Source of the DNA: Sphingomonadales bacterium UBA2369
Lineage (GTDB): Bacteria > Pseudomonadota > Alphaproteobacteria > Sphingomonadales > Sphingomonadaceae
Direction: 5' to 3'
DNA: 64,000 bases
Assembly: GCA_002344055.1 (NCBI GenBank)
Contig: DDTH01000006.1
Coordinates: forward strand, 473,037-537,036
Shown here: piece after piece, positions 1 to 7,919 of the stretch
Numbering within the stretch: position 1 is the first letter of the stretch
Layout of the letters: every line of letters begins with the position of its first letter
The notes under the pieces: generated by a model
Told to the model about the DNA's origin: nothing
Seen by the model: only the letters and a program-made list of their open reading frames with translations
The model's database searches: none
Program-made: the position numbers and the translations under genes

Positions 1-590
1 CTCATGATGTCGACGCCAGCGCGCCAGGTAAGATCGGCCGGGCTGGCATTCGTCCGTGCCGCGGCGTTAGCGAAACGGGCGCCGTCGAGGTGCAGACCGA
101 GTCCGCGCGCCCTGCAGACCGCGCCGATCGCCGCCGTATCCTCGGCCGTATAGACCAGCCCATATTCGGTCGCGTTGGTAATCGAGACGGCGTGCGGCTG
201 CGCCCAATGGACGCCGTCCGGCACGAGATCGAGCCTTTCCTCCAGAGACGCCGGCGTCAGCTTCGCGCCTTCGCCCTCGACCAGCAGCAATTTCGCGCCA
301 TGCGTGTAGAATTCCGGCGCGCCGCATTCATCATTCTGGATGTGCGCATCCTTGTGGCAGATCACTGCCCCGTGCGGCGGGCACAATTCCGCCAGCGCCA
401 GCGAATTGGCCGCGGTCCCGGTGGCGATCCACAGCGCCGCGACGTCGGTCTCGAACAGCGCGGAAAAGGCCCCGTCAAGCCGCTTGCTCCAGGCATCGCC
501 GTCATAGGCGGTATCCATTCGGTTGGCCTCGACCAGAGCCGCCAGCACTTCCGGGCAGGCTGTCGCCGCATTGTCGGAGAAAAAGCGCAT
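1..590 (-). CDS. ltaE: Low-specificity L-threonine aldolase (3' end cut by window edge)
   Basis: PLP-dependent enzyme splitting L-threonine/allo-threonine into glycine and acetaldehyde in the cytoplasm. Reading leftward from the ATG at 590 gives an uninterrupted frame of 196 residues to the window edge, starting MRFFSDNAATACPEVLAAL. The N-terminus fits the beta-eliminating-lyase/threonine-aldolase family: a SDN motif, a GTAAN segment near residue 60 that would contact PLP phosphate, and a LHLDGARFANA segment near residue 175, which in the family carries the PLP-contacting Asp. The PLP lysine should lie beyond the edge, so activity cannot be confirmed. The gene is divergent from the PilZ gene to the right. 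Confidence 0.87.
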   Translation of the reverse strand, partial: MRFFSDNAATACPEVLAALVEANRMDTAYDGDAWSKRLDGAFSALFETDVAALWIATGTAANSLALAELCPPHGAVICHKDAHIQNDECGAPEFYTHGAKLLLVEGEGAKLTPASLEERLDLVPDGVHWAQPHAVSITNATEYGLVYTAEDTAAIGAVCRARGLGLHLDGARFANAAARTNASPADLTWRAGVDIM

Positions 591-651
591 GTCGGCGCTT
601 CCTTGCGGCGCGCCCGGGCACACGTCAACGCGTCCCACCCAAGTCACTGAC

Positions 652-666
652 TTAACCAAGCTTTAG
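652..666 (+). promoter_or_regulatory. CtrA-like box upstream of pilZ gene
   Basis: TTAACCAAGCTTTAG reads as TTAA-N7-TTAG, one base from the alphaproteobacterial CtrA consensus TTAA-N7-TTAA. It lies 41 nt upstream of the PilZ start at 708, where a CtrA-activated promoter would be expected. Similar boxes precede the Tad and chemoreceptor genes. Binding is inferred from sequence only. Confidence 0.45.
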
Positions 667-707
667 GGACAAAGCGCTTAGGATGTCCTCCTCTCGGCGA
701 GGCAGGA

Positions 708-1139
708 ATGAGCGCAGACACTTTCAACCACAATGACGCGGCGGGCCAGCGCAAGGCCAAACGCGCTCGCGTGCTGCTCGCCGCCAAGCTCAAGACAGCC
801 GATGGCGAGATCGACTGCCGCCTGCGCGATCTGTCGCGCAAAGGCGCGCTGATCGAATGCCGGCCGACCCCGCCGACCGGAACGGAACTGGTCTTCCAGC
901 GCGGCGCCATTTCGGTCCCGGCCCGCGTCGCCTGGTCGCAGCCCGGCAGGATCGGCCTGGAGTTCGATCATATGATCGACGAGGCGGAAGTGCTGGTGCA
1001 GCTCGGTCCGGGTACACCCAAGGAGGTCAGGACCCCCTATCGCCAGACCATTCGCGGCAGCGTGAGCGAGCATGAGCGCAAGCTTGCCGCCACCTGGGGC
1101 ATGACGGTTGGCATCACCATCCCCGACGGATCCTATTGA
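708..1139 (+). CDS. PilZ-domain protein 1
   Basis: A 143-residue single-domain protein. An Arg-rich stretch RKAKRARVLL near residue 16 followed by DLSRKGALIEC near residue 42 matches the RxxxR and (D/N)xSxxG halves of the PilZ c-di-GMP-binding motif; the first half is only approximate (KRARV). The rest is beta-rich and the tail (about residues 105-143) is family-unspecific. No signal peptide or membrane segment, so cytoplasmic. A likely c-di-GMP receptor for surface or motile behaviour, target unknown. A CtrA-like box lies 41 nt upstream. A second PilZ gene follows 11 nt after its stop, so the two are probably co-transcribed. Confidence 0.8.
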   Translation: MSADTFNHNDAAGQRKAKRARVLLAAKLKTADGEIDCRLRDLSRKGALIECRPTPPTGTELVFQRGAISVPARVAWSQPGRIGLEFDHMIDEAEVLVQLGPGTPKEVRTPYRQTIRGSVSEHERKLAATWGMTVGITIPDGSY

Positions 1140-1150
1140 GGACGTCGCGC

Positions 1151-1537
1151 GTGGATTTGCTCGGATCCAGCTGGGACTTTGGCGACGACAGCGAGGCTGG
1201 CGGCCTGCTGGGCGAACTCACCACATGGAGCCGTCCGGTACGTGCCCGCGAGCGCAGATCGGCACGTCGCCCGGTCGACATGAGCGCGGGCTTGCGTCAG
1301 CGCGGCGCGAGCGGCGTGGCCGTTCAGGTTGTCGATCTTTCGGCGCACGGCTTCCGGGTGGCGAGCCATCTCGAGCTGCCGATCGGCACCGATGTCTGGC
1401 TGCGCCTGCCCGGCCTGGAACCCTTTCACGCCACCGTGGCCTGGCAGGAGGGCCATTATATCGGCTGCGCCTTCGAACGGCCGCTTCATGCCGCGGTCGT
1501 CGATATGCTGGTGCGGCGCGCCGCCGGGAACGCCTGA
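1151..1537 (+). CDS. PilZ-domain protein 2
   Basis: A 128-residue protein with RERRSARRPVDM near residue 30 and VDLSAHGFRV near residue 62, both halves of the PilZ c-di-GMP-binding signature. Unlike its upstream neighbour the first half has a clear RxxxR pattern. I chose the GTG at 1151 because GAGGA (1138-1142) sits 8 nt before it; a TTG at 1136 overlapping the previous stop is the alternative and would add five residues. The protein is about as short as the PilZ fold plus a 25-residue N-terminal extension. No membrane segment. Probably forms a two-gene operon with the preceding PilZ gene; partners unknown. Confidence 0.78.
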   Translation: MDLLGSSWDFGDDSEAGGLLGELTTWSRPVRARERRSARRPVDMSAGLRQRGASGVAVQVVDLSAHGFRVASHLELPIGTDVWLRLPGLEPFHATVAWQEGHYIGCAFERPLHAAVVDMLVRRAAGNA

Positions 1538-1546
1538 CCTCGGGGC

Positions 1547-1789
1547 CTAGCCGAGCCCCAGCGCCGCCTTGTACGTCTCCAGCAGCGCCTCCGCCTCGTC
1601 GCGGGCATTCTTTTCCATCTTCCGCAGGCGGACGATGGTGCGCATCGTCTTGGGGTCGTAGCCGCGCGCCTTGGCTTCGCCATAGACGTCCTTCACGTCG
1701 TCCGCGATGCCCTTCTTTTCTTCCTCGAGCCGCTCGATCCGCTCGATGAGCAGCCTGAGTTCGTCGGCCGCGACATTGCCTTCCGCCAT
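1547..1789 (-). CDS. gapR: GapR-type nucleoid-associated protein (DUF2312)
   Basis: An 80-residue, highly charged, fully helical protein. The core LRLLIERIERLEEEKKGI, the DVKDVYGEAKARGYD segment and the MRTIVRLRKM segment are diagnostic of DUF2312. The Caulobacter member GapR is an AT-preferring DNA-clamping protein that recognises overtwisted DNA and helps replication and cell-cycle progression. Length is close to the family norm (about 80-90). The ATG at 1789 is preferred because the domain begins directly after it; the frame stays open upstream but that part is not conserved-looking. Divergent from pyruvate kinase with about 106 nt between the starts. Confidence 0.92.
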   Translation of the reverse strand: MAEGNVAADELRLLIERIERLEEEKKGIADDVKDVYGEAKARGYDPKTMRTIVRLRKMEKNARDEAEALLETYKAALGLG

Positions 1790-1895
1790 TTCCTGATTCT
1801 TCCTGATGAATGATGTGGCGCGCGGTCTAGGCAATCGGCCGGAGCCGCTCAACCCCGCCTTGCACTGTCATCCACAGCCTCTATGCGCTGGCGAT

Positions 1896-3380
1896 ATGAC
1901 CACGCCGGAATCCAGCCCCAGCCGCTCCGTGCCCCGTACCCGCAAGGTGCGGATTCTGGCGACGCTCGGCCCCGCGAGCAACACGGCGGAGATGATCCGC
2001 GCGCTGACCGAGGCGGGCGCGGATGCTTTCCGGCTGAACATGAGCCACGGCACCCACGCTGATCACAAAAAGCGGATCGAGACGATCCGCGCGCTCGAGA
2101 GCGAACTCGAGCGGCCGACCACGATTCTGGTCGACCTGCAGGGGCCGAAACTGCGCGTGGGCAAGTTCGCCGGCGGCCGCGCCGAGCTGGCCAATGGCGA
2201 CGCCTTCGTTTTCGACCAGAGCGAGGCGCCGGGCGATGCGACGCGCGTCCGCCTGCCGCACCGCGAAATCTTCGAGGCGATCGAGGCCGGCACGCGCCTG
2301 CTGGTGGACGACGGCAAATTGGTCTTCCGCGTCACCGCCGTATCGCCGGAACGGATCGAGGCGGTCGTCGAGGTTGGCGGGCCGATCTCCGACAATAAGG
2401 GCCTGAACGTCCCGGATGTCGTGCTGCCGCTCGCGGCGCTGACGGAGAAGGACCGGGCCGACCTCGCCTTCGCGCTCGAAAACCATGTCGACTGGATCGC
2501 CCTGTCCTTCGTCCAGCGACCCGAGGACGTGGCCGAGGCGCGGCGGCTGATCGGCGGCAAGGCGGCCCTGCTGGTGAAGATCGAGAAGCCGCAGGCGATC
2601 GAGCGGCTGGGCGAGATATTGGAGCTGGCGGACGCTGCGATGGTGGCGCGCGGCGATCTGGGCGTCGAAATGCCGCCCGAGCAGGTGCCGCCGCTGCAGA
2701 AGACGATCGTCGAGCTGGCGCGGCAGATGGGCAAGCCGGTGGTGGTCGCGACGCAGATGCTGGAATCGATGATCTCCGCGCCCTCGCCGACCCGCGCGGA
2801 AGTCTCCGACGTCGCCACGGCGGTTTATGACGGCGCTGATGCGATCATGCTGTCGGCGGAAAGCGCCAGCGGTCAATTCCCGCTGGAAGCGGTGGCGATG
2901 ATGAACCGGATCGCGACCGCGGTCGAATCCGATCCCAGCCACCATGCCCGCGTCCATTTTACCGAGACGAAGGCGGATTTCACCACGAACGACGCGATAG
3001 CCGAAGCGGCGGCGGGCAATATGGTGAAGGTGGTCAGCGCCGCCGGCATCGTCTGCTTTACCAGTTCCGGCAGCACCGCCCGCCGCCTGTCGCGCGAGCG
3101 GCCGACCGTGCCTTTGCTGGTGCTGACCCCGTCGCTCCGCACCGCGCGACGGCTGGGCCTGCTGTGGGGCGCGCACGCCGTTCGCACCCGCGATGTCGAC
3201 AGTTTCGAGGAAATGGTCGGCAAGTCGAAGCGCATGGCCCTGCGCCATGGCCTGGCGACGGCGGGCCAGCGTCTGATCCTGGTCGCCGGCGTGCCGTTCA
3301 AGACGCCGGGATCGACCAACGTCCTGCACATCGTGCGGCTGACCGGCGACGAATTGAAACGGCGCGAACGGGACGGCTGA
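1896..3380 (+). CDS. pyk: Pyruvate kinase
   Basis: Final glycolytic enzyme, converting phosphoenolpyruvate and ADP to pyruvate and ATP. 494 residues, normal for bacterial Pyk. Visible signatures include RLNMSHG near residue 50 (PEP/K+ region), LVKIEKPQAI (catalytic Lys region) near residue 226, MVARGDLGVEMP near residue 250, and ATQMLESM followed by PTRAEVSDVATAVYDGAD near residues 287-313. The frame extends 30 codons upstream to 1806, but that extension is unlike the family and would run into the gapR promoter, so the ATG at 1896 was chosen. The stop abuts the stop of a convergent lipoprotein gene with no intervening base. Confidence 0.96.
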   Translation: MTTPESSPSRSVPRTRKVRILATLGPASNTAEMIRALTEAGADAFRLNMSHGTHADHKKRIETIRALESELERPTTILVDLQGPKLRVGKFAGGRAELANGDAFVFDQSEAPGDATRVRLPHREIFEAIEAGTRLLVDDGKLVFRVTAVSPERIEAVVEVGGPISDNKGLNVPDVVLPLAALTEKDRADLAFALENHVDWIALSFVQRPEDVAEARRLIGGKAALLVKIEKPQAIERLGEILELADAAMVARGDLGVEMPPEQVPPLQKTIVELARQMGKPVVVATQMLESMISAPSPTRAEVSDVATAVYDGADAIMLSAESASGQFPLEAVAMMNRIATAVESDPSHHARVHFTETKADFTTNDAIAEAAAGNMVKVVSAAGIVCFTSSGSTARRLSRERPTVPLLVLTPSLRTARRLGLLWGAHAVRTRDVDSFEEMVGKSKRMALRHGLATAGQRLILVAGVPFKTPGSTNVLHIVRLTGDELKRRERDG

Positions 3381-3890
3381 TCAATAGCCCTTGAAGCAGA
3401 GACTCGCCGGGTCGAAACCGCCTTCGAGCATGCGGACGCGCGCGCCGGCGGGCATGAGATTGACGTGATCGATGCTGGCCAGCGCGAGCGTGCGATTGCC
3501 GAACCCCGCGCTCCAGGTGGCGACGCGGCTGTGGCCCGGGCGGGCCATACCGTCCCAGACCGCCAACTCCATCCGGCCGGCGGCGGGGGCGGAGCCGGCG
3601 ATGGTCAGATGCGTGTGCCGCGCGGCGCAGCCCGGCGCGGCCGGATTGTGCACGGCGATCAGGGTACGCCCCGGCGTCAGCGCGCCGCCGCTCCAGACCC
3701 GGCGGCCCTGCGCATCCTCTTCGAACAGCGTGAAGCAGGGCACGGTGCCGTCCGCCGCCGGGGCATTGACCGCCGTGCAGGCCTGATGATGGGCATCGGC
3801 CATCTGCCGGTCGTAGAGAGGCGCGGCGAGCGAGCAGCCCGTAGCGGCCAGCGCCAGCATTCCCGCAATCCCTGTCCGCTCGATCAGCAT
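3381..3890 (-). CDS. Hypothetical lipoprotein
   Basis: A 169-residue protein with an N-terminal hydrophobic signal MLIERTGIAGMLALAATGCS ending in an approximate lipobox (ATGC), so probably lipid-anchored in the envelope. The mature part contains several Cys (HHQACTAV, TVPCFTL, GCAARH, SLCFKGY), plausibly two disulfides. No known domain recognised. The ATG at 3890 was chosen because AGGGGG lies a few bases upstream and the signal peptide starts there; the frame is open to 3980 without signal-like sequence. Convergent with pyruvate kinase. Confidence 0.65.
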   Translation of the reverse strand: MLIERTGIAGMLALAATGCSLAAPLYDRQMADAHHQACTAVNAPAADGTVPCFTLFEEDAQGRRVWSGGALTPGRTLIAVHNPAAPGCAARHTHLTIAGSAPAAGRMELAVWDGMARPGHSRVATWSAGFGNRTLALASIDHVNLMPAGARVRMLEGGFDPASLCFKGY

Positions 3891-3955
3891 AATAGCCCCC
3901 TGAAAGCCCATCCTCGCCGAAGCCGGGCGCTGGAGCAACTTTTCAGCCCAACCCG

Positions 3956-4045
3956 CTAGGCGATAATGGCGGTCGGCCATGACAGGACAGCGATCACCGC
4001 CATCGCGAGCAGCGCGCCACTGCGTTCGAAGAGTGCATTTTTCAT
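3956..4045 (-). CDS. Possible 29-residue membrane micropeptide
   Basis: A short frame reading MKNALFERSGALLAMAVIAV and ending WPTAIIA then TAG. It would be a single transmembrane segment with a charged N-terminus, a common micropeptide shape. It lies between the L,D-transpeptidase and the lipoprotein, on the same strand, and could share their transcript. No clear ribosome binding site and no homologue can be checked here, so it may be chance. Confidence 0.3.
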   Translation of the reverse strand: MKNALFERSGALLAMAVIAVLSWPTAIIA

Positions 4046-4136
4046 GGGCGCGACCATCGCGTCCGAGCTGCCCCGATACGAGGGCCGGGCGATCAAGCTG
4101 CCATGCGAAGAGACGAAGGCGACCTCGGCCAGCCGG

Positions 4137-4775
4137 TCAGCCTTCGGAACGGCCGCTCCAGATGATCACCTGATCGCCTACGCCGACCTGATCGAACAGC
4201 AAGGCGGCGAATTCCAGCGGCAGGCCGATGCAGCCGTGGGTGGCGCGATCATTGCCCTGATTCGCGCTGCCGTGAAGCGCAACGCCGTCGTCGGTCAGAC
4301 GCAGCATGTGCGGCATCGGCGCATTGTAGATGTTGGACGTATGGTCGCGCTTCTTCTGCTTGACCGGAAAGGTGCCGAGCGGGGTCGGATGATCGCCATA
4401 GCCGTAGAGAAAGTGCGCGCGTCCGATCTCGACGCCGTCGCGATAGGCGGAGAGCGTGCGTGAGCGCAGATTCACGACCACCGTCGCCGGGCCGCGGGCT
4501 GCAGCCGCATCCTCGGCTGACCAGACATACTGACCGGGTTCCAGCCAGCGGGTGACGGTTATCTCCTTCGTGATGCGCAGATTCTTGACCGCGTCGGGGC
4601 GCTTGTCCTGCTCGGCCACCACGGGCCGGCCGCGATTCTGCTCGGTCTCGGCCGGGAGCGCGATAACAGCCGAGATTTCCGCCGATTCGGGTTGGGATGG
4701 GATGGTCGCGTCGGGCGTCATCAGCACGACAAGGCCGGCGAAGCTGAGCAGAAAACTGACTTTACCGAACACCAT
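4137..4775 (-). CDS. L,D-transpeptidase (YkuD domain)
   Basis: Periplasmic/cell-wall enzyme expected to form 3-3 peptidoglycan crosslinks or attach proteins to peptidoglycan. 212 residues with an N-terminal hydrophobic segment MVFGKVSFLLSFAGLVVLM (signal anchor). The YkuD domain occupies roughly residues 95-210 and shows LHGSA (His168) and ATHGCIGLP (His180, catalytic Cys182), the HGC signature of the family. TATVVVN-like strand and YGYGDHPTPLGTFPV segment also fit. I chose the ATG at 4775; the frame continues upstream to 4928 but the extra residues are Arg-rich and not signal-like. A TTAACC half-site lies upstream near 4885. Confidence 0.88.
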   Translation of the reverse strand: MVFGKVSFLLSFAGLVVLMTPDATIPSQPESAEISAVIALPAETEQNRGRPVVAEQDKRPDAVKNLRITKEITVTRWLEPGQYVWSAEDAAAARGPATVVVNLRSRTLSAYRDGVEIGRAHFLYGYGDHPTPLGTFPVKQKKRDHTSNIYNAPMPHMLRLTDDGVALHGSANQGNDRATHGCIGLPLEFAALLFDQVGVGDQVIIWSGRSEG

Positions 4776-4943
4776 CGCGACTTCGCCTTCGCTCCTTCCC
4801 GGATGCCGGCCCGAAAGCCCCACGCGCGCGCCGCGCGCAAGCGCGCGAATCCACACGTCCCGGATCGGCACCGATAGCCCGAAGGGGTTAACCGCCGGTG
4901 CGCGGCTTGACTCCGCGCGGGTCGCCAAGAATGCTCGTCGGCT

Positions 4944-5159
4944 ATGAAGCCGATCTGCCTTGCCCTGCTCGGCCTGCCATTGGCGCTCAGCGCCTGTCAG
5001 CGCAGCGCGCCCGCCGACGCGAATGCCAGCGCTCCACAGCCGCTGGGCTCGAGCCGCCTGATCAGCCGCAGCGGCGACCGCAAGGAGCGCGCCGACACCA
5101 AAAGCGAGCAGCGCGTCCGGTGCCAGGAGGCGGTCGCCTCCATTCCTTGCACGCCGTAA
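4944..5159 (+). CDS. Small lipoprotein
   Basis: A 71-residue protein with a clean lipoprotein signal, MKPICLALLGLPLALSACQR, lipobox LSAC at residues 15-18, so a lipid-anchored envelope protein of about 54 residues after processing. The mature part is polar with two further Cys (VRCQEA, IPCTP) near the end, which may form a disulfide. No domain recognised. It stands alone between the divergent L,D-transpeptidase and the tRNA-Pro gene on the opposite strand. Confidence 0.6.
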   Translation: MKPICLALLGLPLALSACQRSAPADANASAPQPLGSSRLISRSGDRKERADTKSEQRVRCQEAVASIPCTP

Positions 5160-5182
5160 GGCGGTTCAGGTCGCAAGAAAAC

Positions 5183-5259
5183 TGGTCGGGGAGAGAGGAT
5201 TCGAACCTCCGGCCCCTGCCTCCCGAAGACAGTGCTCTACCAGGCTGAGCTACTCCCCG
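5183..5259 (-). tRNA. tRNA-Pro (CGG anticodon)
   Basis: The complementary strand folds as a complete 77-nt cloverleaf: acceptor CGGGGAG/CTCCCCG, D arm GCTC-AGCCTGGTA-GAGC, anticodon stem CTGTC/GGCAG with loop TTCGGGA, T arm GGAGG-TTCGAAT-CCTCT, and an encoded ACCA end. Loop positions 34-36 are CGG (plus-strand 5223-5225), reading CCG proline codons, which are frequent in this GC-rich DNA. The loop and flanks resemble the Escherichia coli tRNA-Pro(CGG). No sign of an integrated element next to it. Confidence 0.96.
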
Positions 5260-5375
5260 ACCGATTGTCCGGCAGCGGTCCGAAAGACCGGCCGGCGGAG
5301 GCAGAGGCGGGTCTATAAGAGCGGTCGGCAGCGGATACAAGCCGCTTGGCCGCGCTTCCCGAAAACCCTCGGGCC

Positions 5376-5927
5376 TTACTCTTCCTCAGGGACCGTCCAG
5401 TCGGCAACGCGGCAAACATTCACCGCCGCGGCCACCCGGAATGTGCCGTCCGCGAGAGTCGCCTGAAGGTCGTAGACGCACTCGCCATTGTCGTCGTCGA
5501 AATCGACGGTGACCGAATCCCCGGCGGCCAGGACACCGCTGGGGATGCGATCGGCACCCCAGTCGCTGTCGTTCGACGGCGAACCCTTGATGATGGTGAT
5601 CAGCTGGCCAGTATCGTTGACGATTCGCACCCGCCGATCCGCATCGGGCGCCCGCGCCGGCTCTTTCGCCTCCGCAATCTGCGTTCGCGGAACGGGTATG
5701 TCGATCGGGGCAGCAGCGGCGCTGTTCGCCGGCTTGGGCGCCGACGGCGCATCCGGGCCTGTCGGCTTGCCGGCCGGAGCGGCCGAGCCAGCCGTTGCAT
5801 TGGCGGTACTTGCAGGAGCGTCGCTCACAGGCTTGCTCTGCTGACAGGCGGCAGCCCCAGCAAGCAGGAGGATCACCGCGTAGCGCAGCCCGCTTCGGGC
5901 GACACGCCCTCTGGTCAATCCGGTCAT
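5376..5927 (-). CDS. Lipoprotein of a tandem paralogous pair, copy A
   Basis: 183 residues: a signal with lipobox-like AAAC at residues 25-28, a low-complexity Ala/Pro/Ser linker (about 30-95), then a compact C-terminal domain of about 85 residues. That domain reads RRVRIVNDTG, GSPSNDSDWGADRIPSG, VDFDDDNGECVYDLQATL and VNVCRVADW, with two conserved Cys likely disulfide-bonded in the periplasm. The same domain recurs in the adjacent upstream gene (5989-6522), so the two arose by tandem duplication. I do not recognise a named family; the beta-rich pattern with an Asp-rich DFDDDNGEC loop could bind a cation, which is inference. Confidence 0.7.
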   Translation of the reverse strand: MTGLTRGRVARSGLRYAVILLLAGAAACQQSKPVSDAPASTANATAGSAAPAGKPTGPDAPSAPKPANSAAAAPIDIPVPRTQIAEAKEPARAPDADRRVRIVNDTGQLITIIKGSPSNDSDWGADRIPSGVLAAGDSVTVDFDDDNGECVYDLQATLADGTFRVAAAVNVCRVADWTVPEEE

Positions 5928-5988
5928 TCGATTTCCCCCAAAACCCCGGGGACTATCGCTTCACGCCGCAAGCCGCGCAAGGGGGTGG

Positions 5989-6522
5989 CTAACGGACGTC
6001 CGAATTGTCCTGCGTGATTGTCCAGTCGGCGGCGCGGCAGACGTCCACGCCGCGGCGGATGCGCTGCGTGCCGTCCTGCAGCGTCGCCTGCAGGTCGTAG
6101 ACACACTCGCCATTGCCGTCGTTGAAATCGAGAATCACGCTGCTCCCGGACCGCAGGACTCCGGTGGGGATGCGATCCTGACCCCAATCGCTGTCGCTGG
6201 TCGCCGACCCGCGAATGAGCGTGACCGTCTGACCGCTGGCATTGTTGATGCGCAGGCGCCGGTCCTGCGCGGCCGGGCCGGCGGGCGGCTGGGCCATAGG
6301 GTAGGGCGTCGCGGCGGGCGTGATCGGCTGCTGGGCCGGTTGCACCGCGGGCTGCGCGGCCGGCGGGGCCACACTTGCCGCGGTCCCGTTCTTCGCCCCG
6401 GCCGTCCCGAACATGCCGCCGCTGCCGGATGTCGTGTCGCCCTCGCTGCGCTGGCATGCCGCGCCGCCAAGCAACACCAGGACCGCCGCAGCGCGGATCG
6501 CCGCCTTGCCCCATTCCGCCAT
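5989..6522 (-). CDS. Lipoprotein of a tandem paralogous pair, copy B
   Basis: 177 residues with signal MAEWGKAAIRAAAVLVLLGG followed by AACQ (lipid attachment Cys), a Pro/Ala/Gln-rich linker, and the same C-terminal domain as copy A: RRLRINNASGQTVTLIRGSA, SDWGQDRIPTGVL, LDFNDGNGECVYDLQATL and VDVCRAADW. The start at 6522 is supported by GGGAGGATAGAGTG immediately upstream; the frame continues upstream only as a shadow of the reductase gene. Identity with copy A is high in the domain and low in the linker, so the linker is probably just a spacer from the membrane. Function unknown. Confidence 0.72.
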   Translation of the reverse strand: MAEWGKAAIRAAAVLVLLGGAACQRSEGDTTSGSGGMFGTAGAKNGTAASVAPPAAQPAVQPAQQPITPAATPYPMAQPPAGPAAQDRRLRINNASGQTVTLIRGSATSDSDWGQDRIPTGVLRSGSSVILDFNDGNGECVYDLQATLQDGTQRIRRGVDVCRAADWTITQDNSDVR

Positions 6523-6542
6523 CACTCTATCCTCCCGAACAC

Positions 6543-7859
6543 TCAGCGCGTGCCCGAAATCCCGGCCTGCGCCAACATCTCGGCAATCGCCGTAAATTTC
6601 TCCCGCGGGCTGCCGTCGCGCGCCCGGGCGGCTTCCGCCGCCTCGATCTTCTGCCAATCGCGGAAGGTCACGATATCCACGCCGCGCGCGGCCAACAGCC
6701 TGTCGAGACCGGGGCGTCCTTCCTTGCGACCAACAATCGCCTCCAGGTCTTCGGCGATCAACTCGGCAACACCGATCCCGTCCGGCCGGTTGGTGCCGAT
6801 CGTGCCGCTCGGCCCGCGCCGCGCCCATCCCACGCAATAAAGGCCAGGCGCGATCCGGCCTTCGTCATTGGCGAAGCGTCCCTGGTCCGGCTCATAGGGC
6901 ACGCCCTCGATCGGCGGAGTGCGGTAGCCGATGCAGGTGACGACAAGATCGCACGGGATTTCATAGGTCTCGCCAGTTCCGGCAGCCCGGCCCTGTTCGT
7001 CCAGCATCGTCTTCTCCACGATCAGCCGCTCGACCCTACCGTCGCCCTCGATCCGCAACGGCTTTGCGAAGAAATCGAAATGGATGGTTTTCGCCTTTCC
7101 GGCCGGATCGACGGCGGGGAATTCACGCAGGATCGTCACCGACTTGCGCTGGCCGGGTTCGAGCAGGGCGTCGTCCAGTTCGGGCGGAAAATCCCCGGCC
7201 TCGACCTCGGGCGCGGCGTTGCTGAGATGGGCGAGTTCGCCCAGTTCCTTCGGCGTCATCGCGATCTGATGCGGACCGCGGCGGCCGAGTACGTAGATGT
7301 CGCTGATGGTCGAAACCTGCAGCGCATCGAGTGCGTGGCCGACAATATCCGACCCGGCGAACTCCTCGCGCGTCTTGGACAGGATGCGGGCCACGTCGAG
7401 CGCGACATTGCCGTTGCCGATCACCGCCGCCGCCTTGCCGTCCAGCCGCGGCGCCAGTTCGGAGAAATCCGGGTGGCCATTATACCAGCCGACAAATGCC
7501 GCCGAGCCGACCACGCCGGGTAGGTCCTCACCCTCGATCCCGGCCGGCCGGTCCAGCGGCGCGCCGGTAGCGAGGATCACCGCGTCGTAAAGGCCGAGCA
7601 GTTCGTCGATCGAGATGTCCTTGCCGATCGTGACATTGCCGACGAAGCGGACATTGTCGCTGAGCGCGACCTTTTCGTAGCGCTTCGCCACCGCCTTGAT
7701 CGACTGATGGTCAGGCGCGACCCCGAAACGGATGAGGCCGTAGGGTACCGGCATCCGGTCGATCACGTCGATCATGACGTCCGCGCCATAGAGCTTCTGC
7801 AGCGCCTCGGCGCTGTAATAGCCCGCCGGTCCCGACCCGATCACCGCGACATGCCGCAT
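6543..7859 (-). CDS. FprA/adrenodoxin-type ferredoxin--NADP+ reductase
   Basis: 438-residue flavoprotein moving electrons between NADPH and ferredoxin. FAD-binding GSGPAGYYSAEAL at residues 8-20, the family-typical DRMPVPYGLIRFGVAPDH segment near 34-51, NADPH-binding VIGNGNVALDVARIL near 145, and a GTIGTNRPDG segment near 350 that closes the FAD site. Length and motif order match adrenodoxin reductase/FprA rather than the smaller plant-type Fpr. Cytoplasmic. Such reductases can feed ferredoxin-dependent cytochromes P450; a P450 gene lies 30 kb away (37302-38645) but no ferredoxin gene is in the window, so a link is speculative. Confidence 0.92.
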   Translation of the reverse strand: MRHVAVIGSGPAGYYSAEALQKLYGADVMIDVIDRMPVPYGLIRFGVAPDHQSIKAVAKRYEKVALSDNVRFVGNVTIGKDISIDELLGLYDAVILATGAPLDRPAGIEGEDLPGVVGSAAFVGWYNGHPDFSELAPRLDGKAAAVIGNGNVALDVARILSKTREEFAGSDIVGHALDALQVSTISDIYVLGRRGPHQIAMTPKELGELAHLSNAAPEVEAGDFPPELDDALLEPGQRKSVTILREFPAVDPAGKAKTIHFDFFAKPLRIEGDGRVERLIVEKTMLDEQGRAAGTGETYEIPCDLVVTCIGYRTPPIEGVPYEPDQGRFANDEGRIAPGLYCVGWARRGPSGTIGTNRPDGIGVAELIAEDLEAIVGRKEGRPGLDRLLAARGVDIVTFRDWQKIEAAEAARARDGSPREKFTAIAEMLAQAGISGTR

Positions 7860-7919
7860 CTACGCTCTCCGCCCGCTTCGTGGCGCGATGCTAGTGCGGA
7901 GAGGCCGCCGACGAAACCC

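Noticed and set aside
1806..1895. N-terminal extension of pyruvate kinase
   Set aside because: Extra 30 residues are unlike the family and would cover the gapR promoter region.
5183..5259. tRNA gene as integration site for a mobile element
   Set aside because: No integrase, no repeated tRNA 3' end, and flanking genes look resident.
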